11,131 nt of DNA, from assembly GCA_009784995.1 (NCBI GenBank), contig WQXE01000060.1, forward strand, positions 1-11,131. The letters are read 5' to 3'. The notes below the pieces were generated by a model, which was not told where the DNA came from, did no database searches, and worked only from the letters and a program-made list of their open reading frames with translations. The position numbers and the translations under genes are program-made. This document shows positions 6,520 through 11,131 of the stretch, one piece after another; the first letter of the stretch is position 1, and each line of letters starts with the position of its first letter. This DNA is from Treponema sp. Lineage in GTDB: Bacteria; Spirochaetota; Spirochaetia; Treponematales; Breznakiellaceae.

Positions 6520-7728
6520 TTAATTTAACAATTCTAGTGGGTTAACGAATTTTCCGTTTTTATCGATTATTTCAAAGTGCAAATGAGGTCCTGTACTGTA
6601 CCCTGTATTGCCTACTTCGCCTATTTTTCTTCCTCTGGCTACCCTGTCTCCCTGTTTTACCGCGAATGAGTTTAAATGCGCGTAAAGGGTTTTATAACCA
6701 TTACTGTGGCTGATAATTATAAATTTGCCGTATAACCAGTTTTCACCTACAAATGAAACCGTCCCGTCAAGGGAAGCCATGACAGTTACTCCGATATTCG
6801 CTCTAAAATCGATTCCTGAATGAAATTGAGAAACTCCTGTTTTTGGATCTCTTCGCATTCCATAACCGCTTGTTATAAAACGGGTTTGCAATGGGTACAT
6901 AAAAAGTTCGCCAAGGCTTAATCGAAGGTCAATGTCGTTCATTCTGGCGCCGGGAATAAAAATTGTTTCGCCGGGTTTTATATTATCGCTTTTTATATCA
7001 TTTACATCTAAAATGACTTCCAATGGTATGTTAAAAGACGCTGAAATTTTGGATAAGTTGTCTCCCCTTTGAATTTGGTATGGAATTCCATCAATATTGG
7101 GGATACGAAGGATCGCGCCTTCTTGAAGTCTTCTCGCGTTACTTATATTATTTGAAGCGATTATCGCTCCTATAGATACTTTATGTTTTTGGGCTATTCC
7201 TGATACAGAATCCCCCCTTTGAACCCTGTATTGCTGCCATTCAAATGTAAAAAGCATTCCTTGCGGGTCATCGGTTTCTGTTAATATATTATCTACAGCG
7301 CTTGTATCGGGATTTTCTGTTATTTCGCCAAAAATACTTGAAATTCCGGTAATCGCGTAATGACTTAATCTGTGTTCGACTCCGTAATCCCCTGTAAGTT
7401 GAATTTCATCGAGAGTAGGCATTCTGATATCCAAATCTTCAAAATTAAACGCCGCGAACGCTATAATTACAATTCCAGCGATAACAGCAAGCGTTTTTAT
7501 CGAAGGTAGCGGAAAACTGAAGCCTGTATTTTTTGTTTTTCGGCTTTCCTCACGGCGAGTAGGCGGTTTTAAAAAAGAAAAAACCTTTTTTGAACGTTTT
7601 ATGTGAATCGGTTTTTGCCTGAATTGGCTCATAAATCCGTAGTTAAAACCTGCCGATTTATTATTAAGCCTTGATGCTGTTGTTTTTCGTCTTTTGGATA
7701 TTTGTTGTTTTTCTATTATTGCTGCCAT
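6520..7728 (-). CDS. Membrane-anchored LysM/M23 peptidoglycan endopeptidase
   Basis: Read from the ATG at 7728 the protein has 402 residues. A strongly basic cytoplasmic segment (1-75) precedes one membrane helix (about 79-94). Two LysM modules follow (about 167-210, starting YRVQRGDSVSGIA, and 217-259, starting YQIQRGDNLSKIS), then a C-terminal M23 domain. The M23 zinc ligands H303 and D307 (FHSGID), catalytic H351 (YAHL) and H384 (PHLHFEI) are all present, so it should cut peptide cross-bridges. LysM binds glycan and the membrane anchor holds it at the periplasmic face. A GTG at 7798-7800 would add 24 residues, but neither start has a Shine-Dalgarno sequence. I prefer the ATG because the residues after it look like a normal cytoplasmic tail. 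The gene is divergent from lepB-ftsI and heads the minus-strand operon. Confidence 0.88.
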   Translation of the reverse strand: MAAIIEKQQISKRRKTTASRLNNKSAGFNYGFMSQFRQKPIHIKRSKKVFSFLKPPTRREESRKTKNTGFSFPLPSIKTLAVIAGIVIIAFAAFNFEDLDIRMPTLDEIQLTGDYGVEHRLSHYAITGISSIFGEITENPDTSAVDNILTETDDPQGMLFTFEWQQYRVQRGDSVSGIAQKHKVSIGAIIASNNISNARRLQEGAILRIPNIDGIPYQIQRGDNLSKISASFNIPLEVILDVNDIKSDNIKPGETIFIPGARMNDIDLRLSLGELFMYPLQTRFITSGYGMRRDPKTGVSQFHSGIDFRANIGVTVMASLDGTVSFVGENWLYGKFIIISHSNGYKTLYAHLNSFAVKQGDRVARGRKIGEVGNTGYSTGPHLHFEIIDKNGKFVNPLELLN

Positions 7729-7789
7729 ATAGGATTTATCGACAAAAAAGGTGACCAGGATTACAGTAGTATTCGATGTTTTAATGTCG

Positions 7790-7795
7790 TATAAT
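7790..7795 (+). promoter_or_regulatory. -10 box for lepB-ftsI
   Basis: A perfect TATAAT lies 11 bases before the lepB ATG, which would place the transcript start around 7802 and leave a leader of about five bases. No good -35 is visible at 16-18 bases. The 78 bases between the two ATGs (7729-7806) must hold the promoters for both divergent operons. Confidence 0.45.
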
Positions 7796-7806
7796 TCCAC
7801 TTACAG

Positions 7807-8184
7807 ATGAAAGGGGCAAAACCAATAATATTGGCGATATTAGTCATTTTGTTTTTGAATGTTTTTGTTTTTGATTTTATTGTAGCTCAGGGACAATCAA
7901 TGGAACCTTCGATTAACAGCGGTACTGTATTGATTGTAAGCCGTTTAAGGTATGGATTACAAATACCATTAAAACAAGGGTATATAATCCGCTGGGCACA
8001 GCCAAAAGCGGGAGAAGTTGTGGTTTTTTATACCCCTACGGGAGAATTGGCGGTTAAAAGATGTACTTTGATAGAAGGACAGAATTTCTTCGCCGAAGGT
8101 GACAATGGTCTCGCGTCCTACGATTCCCGGGCTTACGGGTTTGTTCCTATAAAAAATATTGTCGGGAAGGTTTTGGGGTATTAA
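7807..8184 (+). CDS. lepB: Short signal peptidase I (S26 family)
   Basis: A 125-residue type I signal peptidase, much shorter than the E. coli enzyme of about 324 residues, but with all core boxes. One N-terminal membrane helix (about 7-27) leads directly to the nucleophile S31 in GQSMEPSI. The general-base lysine K84 is in LAVKRC, and the GDN...SYDSR box gives D99 and D106-R108, followed by YGFVP and IVGKV. It should cleave signal peptides at the outer face of the membrane. No Shine-Dalgarno sequence precedes the ATG, and the next in-frame Met is the one beside the nucleophile, so the start is fixed. Its stop codon abuts the ATG of the FtsI-like gene, implying one transcript. A dedicated role for this pair is inference, and a second full-size LepB may exist elsewhere. 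Confidence 0.88.
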   Translation: MKGAKPIILAILVILFLNVFVFDFIVAQGQSMEPSINSGTVLIVSRLRYGLQIPLKQGYIIRWAQPKAGEVVVFYTPTGELAVKRCTLIEGQNFFAEGDNGLASYDSRAYGFVPIKNIVGKVLGY

Positions 8185-10020
8185 ATGAATTTAAAGTGGC
8201 GATACATTATTTTATTTTCATTTTTAATTATTTTTTCACTTTATCTTCTTATTCATTACGCTGTTTTGATGCTAAGGGGAGATTTACCCCCTTCTCCTCG
8301 TCATCTTACTGGGCTTCCTGAACGCGGCTCTATATTGGACAGAAACGGGCGTTTTCTCGCTCTTCAGGTGCGATTCGCCGATGTCAGCGTTTGGCGCCCT
8401 TCGATTGTCGATATTGATGTTTTATCAAATGAACTTTCGGCAATTCTTGATATGACTCCCGGTGAAATTCGTGACAGGATTAACGCTTCAGAATCTAACT
8501 TTTTATATTTAAAACGGCAAATAGAAGATAATACCGCGAGGCGATTAAACGCTCTACTTGAAGAAAAAAAGATTAGGGGAGTTATGGTTCAACCCATTGT
8601 CGGCAGGGTATACCCGGAAAAAAATTTGGCAAGCCATGTTGTAGGTTTTGTCGGAGACAGAAACAGGGGTCTTGAAGGGATTGAATTCGCGTTTAACAAT
8701 ATTCTTGACGGAGTTGATAATGAAGGCAGGGGTTCGCAGGTTGTTTTAACTATCGATACATATGTTCAGCATATCCTGCGTCAAATTTCTTTAAAAACTA
8801 TGGAAGAAACAAAAGCCGAAGCCGTGATATTTGTTGCGATGGATCCGCGCAACGGCGATATACTTGGTTCTGTTTCACTGCCCGATTTTGATCCCGGCAA
8901 TATTCGTGATTCTGATACCAATAGCCGCATGAACCGTCCTGTTATTTGGGCTTTTGAACCGGGTTCTACATTTAAGGTTTATTCAATTGCCGCTTTAATG
9001 GATTCGGGCGCTATTTCGCCTAATACAAGTTTTGTTTGCAATGGCATTTATACGCCGGCAAGAGGCGCTCCCATTACATGTCTTAGAAATCATGGCAGAG
9101 TAACAGCGAGAGAAATTATAATTCTTTCGTGTAACGCTGGCGCGGCTTTCGCGGCGGATAATATTAGTAATAATTCTTTTTATCAATATTTAAGCGAGTT
9201 TGGTTTTGGTTCAAGAACAGGCGCGGGAAGTCCCGGTGAGACAGTAGGTTATTTCGCGCCAAGCGCGAATTGGTCTGATCGATCAAAACCAACTATCGCT
9301 TTTGGACAGGAAATCGCGGTTTCCGCGTATCAAATACTTCAGGCGACATCGGCAATCGCGAACGACGGTGTTTTGGTTCCTCCGCGGATTATTCTGGAAA
9401 CAATTTCCGCCGACGGAAAGAAAGTAACAGAATGGGAGACAGGAGAGAGCCGCCGTATTATTAGCGCGCAAACAGCGAGAGCCATGCGCTCTTATATGGT
9501 AGATACCGCCGCTAGCGGCGCTATGGGCTCGCGAGCCGGTATTCAGGATATGCCAATTGGAGTAAAAACAGGTACCGCTCAGATTATCGATCCTGTTACA
9601 AGAAGATATTCAGAAACAGATTTTATCGCGAGCTGCGTCGCTTTGCTTCCTGATGAAAATCCATTATTAATATTATATTGCGCTGTAATAAAACCGCAGG
9701 GGCAGATTTACGGGGCAACAATCGCCGCTCCCGCCATTCGTGAAGCCGCGGAAGCGTTAATCGATTATCTTGGCATCCCGCGCGGACGCAACCCGCAAAT
9801 TGATCATCCGCCTTCTGTAACAATTTCACCTAACCGTCTTCCCACTATCGAAGACCATGTCCCGGATTTTTCCGGTCTAGCTAAAAGACTTTTACTTCCA
9901 CTTTTATTTCGTGACGACATCAATGTAGAAATACTCGGCGACGGCTGGGTACGCCGTCAGTTTCCGCCTGTTGGAACACAGATCACACCCGGAATAAAAA
10001 TTATTCTGGAACTGGAATAG
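8185..10020 (+). CDS. ftsI: Class B penicillin-binding protein (FtsI-type transpeptidase) with PASTA-like tail
   Basis: A 611-residue monofunctional peptidoglycan transpeptidase. Residues 1-6 are cytoplasmic, about 7-30 form a membrane anchor, and the dimerisation domain starts at the RGSILDRNG motif (47-55). The transpeptidase signatures are S261-T-F-K264 with nucleophile S261, S315-C-N317, and K461-T-G-T. A final segment (about 559-611, starting VPDFSG and ending in a P-P-V-G-T...P-G turn) resembles one PASTA domain. It cross-links peptidoglycan during septation or elongation; the FtsI versus rod-type PBP2 choice rests on the length and the PASTA tail. The ATG follows the lepB stop with no gap, and GGGG (8175-8178) is a weak ribosome site. 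Nothing is truncated. I see no clear terminator in the following 80 bases. Confidence 0.9.
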   Translation: MNLKWRYIILFSFLIIFSLYLLIHYAVLMLRGDLPPSPRHLTGLPERGSILDRNGRFLALQVRFADVSVWRPSIVDIDVLSNELSAILDMTPGEIRDRINASESNFLYLKRQIEDNTARRLNALLEEKKIRGVMVQPIVGRVYPEKNLASHVVGFVGDRNRGLEGIEFAFNNILDGVDNEGRGSQVVLTIDTYVQHILRQISLKTMEETKAEAVIFVAMDPRNGDILGSVSLPDFDPGNIRDSDTNSRMNRPVIWAFEPGSTFKVYSIAALMDSGAISPNTSFVCNGIYTPARGAPITCLRNHGRVTAREIIILSCNAGAAFAADNISNNSFYQYLSEFGFGSRTGAGSPGETVGYFAPSANWSDRSKPTIAFGQEIAVSAYQILQATSAIANDGVLVPPRIILETISADGKKVTEWETGESRRIISAQTARAMRSYMVDTAASGAMGSRAGIQDMPIGVKTGTAQIIDPVTRRYSETDFIASCVALLPDENPLLILYCAVIKPQGQIYGATIAAPAIREAAEALIDYLGIPRGRNPQIDHPPSVTISPNRLPTIEDHVPDFSGLAKRLLLPLLFRDDINVEILGDGWVRRQFPPVGTQITPGIKIILELE

Positions 10021-10035
10021 AGAATGTAGAAAAAA

Positions 10036-10090
10036 CCTCACGCAAAGACGCAGAGCCGCAAAGAACGCTAAGTGGTTGTTTGATTTTTTG
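10036..10090 (+). repeat. Dispersed repeat, copy 1 (ACGCAAAG-type)
   Basis: The first part has a loose 9-base period (CACGCAAAG, ACGCAGAGC, CGCAAAGAA). The second part, 10055-10089, matches 10768-10802 at 32 of 35 positions. It ends in a T-rich run only nine bases from the stop of the 54-residue antitoxin-like gene and begins 16 bases after ftsI. It has no coding content that I can see. Confidence 0.65.
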
Positions 10091-10098
10091 GAGCGTGA

Positions 10099-10263
10099 TT
10101 ATTTTTCCCGACTTGGCTTATTTTTGATTACATTTCGTAATTCTAACATTACTTCATTATGTGTATAACGTTTTTTTGTAGATTCTGCCTGATATTCCGC
10201 TTCTTTAAGTTTATTATATATTTCTGATTCAAAAAGATTTTGTTCATATGTTTCCAAACTCAT
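10099..10263 (-). CDS. Small antitoxin-like protein, 54 residues, orphan
   Basis: The reading frame is almost wholly helical and charged: MSLETYEQNLFESEIYN, then KLKEAEYQAESTKKRYTHNEV and LELRNVIKNK. The pattern of one long helix, an R-Y-T-H-x-E-V turn and a second L-x-x-L-R helix resembles the short antitoxins (Phd/RelB/ParD style) that wrap around RelE or ParE toxins. No DNA-binding motif is obvious. No toxin follows it: the next sequence is the repeat at 10036-10090 and the end of ftsI on the other strand. A TATAAT box (10288-10293) lies upstream, and the ribosome site is poor (GTGG). The upstream neighbour is the remnant of a PIN toxin. The family assignment is by eye and tentative. Confidence 0.5.
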   Translation of the reverse strand: MSLETYEQNLFESEIYNKLKEAEYQAESTKKRYTHNEVMLELRNVIKNKPSREK

Positions 10264-10274
10264 AACCACTATAT

Positions 10275-10334
10275 CTACTTGTATTTAATTATAGAATTTA
10301 TGATATTATTGGAATCAAGAATAAAAACGTTCAA
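10275..10334 (-). pseudogene. vapC: Remnant of a VapC-type PIN-domain toxin
   Basis: A frame opening at TTG (10332-10334), overlapping the TGA of the antitoxin gene, encodes NVFILDSNNIINSIIKYK and then stops at TAG (10275-10277). This is the classic first strand and helix of a PIN ribonuclease, with D7 as the first catalytic aspartate. Full toxins have about 130 residues and three more acidic residues, and none of that is found in any frame downstream. The start overlapping an antitoxin stop is typical of vapBC operons. I read it as a toxin deleted after about 19 codons. The short length leaves some chance of coincidence. Confidence 0.55.
10288..10318 (-). promoter_or_regulatory. Candidate promoter for the 54-residue antitoxin-like gene
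   Basis: On the minus strand TTGATT (10313-10318) and a perfect TATAAT (10288-10293) lie 19 bases apart, a slightly long spacer. The predicted start near 10281 would give an 18-base leader. Both boxes lie inside the vapC remnant. Confidence 0.35.
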
Positions 10335-10585
10335 AGTTCAAGCGTCCTTGAAAAGTTAACTCGTTGAGATAATATATCATCAAACTCAGCAGGGAGGGGT
10401 TCTGTTTCATTTAATTTTTCTAGGTTATTATTTATACAGGCAAGCTGTGCAAGCTTCTTTATTATTTCGGGGTTTTGAACATCTTCTTCAATAATAGTTA
10501 AATTTACAACCTTCCCTATTGGAATTCGAAGGGTTTCTATGGGAAAAAAGGTTGTTCCATCATAATAGGCTTTTACAACTGGCAT
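10331..10585 (-). CDS. VapB-like antitoxin (AbrB/DUF104-type N-terminus)
   Basis: An 84-residue protein. Residues 1-35 (MPVVKAYYDGTTFFPIETL, then IPIGKVVNLTIIEED) form a short beta-rich module like the DUF104/AbrB-type DNA-binding ends of antitoxins. The rest is a helical tail ending EPLPAEFDDILSQRVNF, as in antitoxins that pair with PIN toxins. Its stop overlaps the TTG start of a vapC remnant, which supports the VapB role. Because that toxin is truncated, this gene may survive as a regulator or as protection against related toxins in trans. A TATAAT box (10593-10598) ends seven bases before the ATG and there is no Shine-Dalgarno sequence, so translation may be leaderless. Confidence 0.7.
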   Translation of the reverse strand: MPVVKAYYDGTTFFPIETLRIPIGKVVNLTIIEEDVQNPEIIKKLAQLACINNNLEKLNETEPLPAEFDDILSQRVNFSRTLEL

Positions 10586-10592
10586 ATTTATA

Positions 10593-10598
10593 ATTATA
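10593..10598 (-). promoter_or_regulatory. -10 box directly upstream of the VapB-like gene
   Basis: A perfect TATAAT on the minus strand would start transcription at about 10586, one base before the ATG. The -35 (TCCAAA, 10616-10621, 17-base spacer) matches consensus at only three of six positions. Confidence 0.4.
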
Positions 10599-10729
10599 TA
10601 ACAGATTAACCTATGTTTGGAAGTATCTTTTTAAAGAATAATATCCCTTTAAACAAACACAGCCATTTTTGGGCTCTATTTAAAAAAAAGACCTCACTCG
10701 GGGGTACGGGGGAATACTGGAAGAAGAGT

Positions 10730-10804
10730 TCACGCAAGCTGCTATCGCAGCCAATTATATGAGCCAAGCCGCGAAGAACGCTAAGTAGTTGTTTGGTTTT
10801 TTTT
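10730..10804 (+). repeat. Dispersed repeat, copy 2, with internal hairpin insertion
   Basis: It begins TCACGCAAG like copy 1. It then carries about 25 bases absent from copy 1, including a small hairpin GCTGC-TATC-GCAGC (10738-10751), and rejoins the copy 1 sequence at 10768-10802 (32 of 35 identical). It occupies the gap between two divergent toxin-antitoxin units. Just upstream is GGGGG-TAC-GGGGG (10700-10712). The remaining 10586-10729 stretch holds nothing else I can name. Confidence 0.6.
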
Positions 10805-10816
10805 ACATATTTCTTC

Positions 10817-10845
10817 TTGATTTTATGTATCAAAAATGATATATT
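10817..10845 (+). promoter_or_regulatory. Promoter for the RelE-like toxin gene
   Basis: TTGATT (10817-10822) and TATATT (10840-10845) are separated by the ideal 17 bases. The predicted start, about 10852, coincides with the ATG, so the mRNA would be leaderless. Confidence 0.5.
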
Positions 10846-10851
10846 ATAGTT

Positions 10852-11115
10852 ATGCATACAGTTTTGGTGAAAAAGAAGGTATACAAAATTATTGAGAAAG
10901 CACCATTGACTGTTCAAATACTTTTTGATGAATTAGTTAAGGATTTACAAGACAAAGGGCCTATACAAAATAAATGGCCTAATTATTCAAAACTTTCAGA
11001 AAATAGATTTCATTGCCATTTGAACTATTCTTATGTTGTATGTTGGTATAATGAGAATGATTCCATACAAATTGAGGTGTATTATGCAGGTACAAGAGAA
11101 AAAGCGCCATATTGA
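10852..11115 (+). CDS. RelE/ParE-superfamily toxin
   Basis: An 87-residue protein of the RelE/HigB-like toxin fold. A short N-terminal strand is followed by helices (VKKKVYKIIEKAP, TVQILFDELVKDLQDKGP), then NWPNYSKL-type residues (41-48), FHCHLNYSYVVCW (53-65), and the closing strand IEVYYAGTREKAPY (74-87). The basic and aromatic C-terminal residues are those expected of a ribosome-dependent mRNase, so it is probably a translation inhibitor, but catalytic residues vary in this family. It is full length. The start has no Shine-Dalgarno sequence, and a promoter lies immediately upstream. A second frame begins inside its 3' end, the usual place for a downstream antitoxin in toxin-first (HigBA-like) operons. 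Confidence 0.75.
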   Translation: MHTVLVKKKVYKIIEKAPLTVQILFDELVKDLQDKGPIQNKWPNYSKLSENRFHCHLNYSYVVCWYNENDSIQIEVYYAGTREKAPY

Positions 11116-11131
11116 TGTTTTTATTCACGGA
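11084..11131 (+). CDS. Probable antitoxin paired with the RelE-like toxin (partial, cut by window end)
   Basis: Sixteen codons are visible, reading MQVQEKKRHIDVFIHG, and the frame is still open at the window end. The ATG lies 32 bases before the toxin's last base, in a different frame, and is preceded by GAGG six bases upstream (within GAGGTGTATT). The overlap and good ribosome site indicate a translationally coupled antitoxin. Partners of such toxins usually carry a helix-turn-helix domain, which would lie beyond the window. Confidence 0.6.
   Translation, partial: MQVQEKKRHIDVFIHG

Noticed and set aside
7729..7800. GTG start 24 codons upstream for the M23 peptidase
   Set aside because: It has no ribosome site and would run nearly to the divergent lepB start, leaving only six bases between genes. 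It is not excluded but less likely.
10036..10090. CRISPR array from the CGCAAAG-type units
   Set aside because: The units are about nine bases, degenerate and contiguous, with no spacers of regular length and no cas genes.
10606..10917. 103-residue open frame on the minus strand across the repeat and the toxin start
   Set aside because: It overlaps the RelE-like gene and its promoter, has no recognisable domain, and its composition (Phe/Leu/Lys-rich) is that of a frame through AT-rich DNA.

Overview
This AT-rich bacterial window looks like spirochaete DNA, most likely an uncultured or gut-type Treponema relative. The grounds are overall protein resemblance (stand-alone CheY, LysM/M23 peptidase beside small signal peptidase and FtsI, Lys-rich HigA tail, several small toxin-antitoxin genes). 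No rRNA or tRNA gene is present to confirm it.

Layout. (1) 1-392, minus: the first codons of an unknown gene follow a complete CheY-type receiver protein with its own good promoter. (2) 501-1223, plus: endonuclease III (nth), converging through an inverted repeat on (3) a solitary HigA-type antitoxin (1310-1621, minus) with no toxin partner. (4) 1682-7728, minus: a closely packed cluster, read in the order LysM/M23 peptidase, 55-residue secreted protein, 85-residue coiled-coil protein, beta-propeller plus NodB-like deacetylase protein, Rsm22-like methyltransferase, PHP-family histidinol-phosphatase-like protein. Gaps run from a 4-base overlap to 44 bases. (5) 7807-10020, plus and divergent from the peptidase: a very short signal peptidase I abutting an FtsI-type class B penicillin-binding protein with one C-terminal PASTA-like domain. 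(6) 10021-11131: an accessory patch of small toxin-antitoxin genes, intact or decayed, interleaved with two copies of a dispersed repeat.

How it works together. Regions 4 and 5 form an envelope-biogenesis neighbourhood around one divergent promoter region: peptidoglycan cross-linking (FtsI), peptidoglycan hydrolysis (M23), protein export processing (LepB) and an exported deacetylase-like protein. A ribosome-related methyltransferase and a phosphoesterase are carried at the distal end. The NodB-like domain has lost the residues that normally bind metal, so it may be a pseudoenzyme or use another mechanism. Region 6 holds a VapBC-like locus whose PIN toxin is reduced to 19 codons, a second orphan antitoxin, and a RelE-like toxin followed by the first 16 codons of its probable antitoxin.

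Several first genes have a -10-like box almost touching the start codon and no Shine-Dalgarno sequence, suggesting leaderless or near-leaderless mRNAs. Genes inside the operon mostly have Shine-Dalgarno sequences lying in the preceding gene. No clearly new multi-gene system is evident. The most unusual items are the degenerate propeller-deacetylase, the truncated VapC, and a repeat that supplies the N-terminal codons of the Rsm22-like gene. All homology calls are by eye, without database searches.
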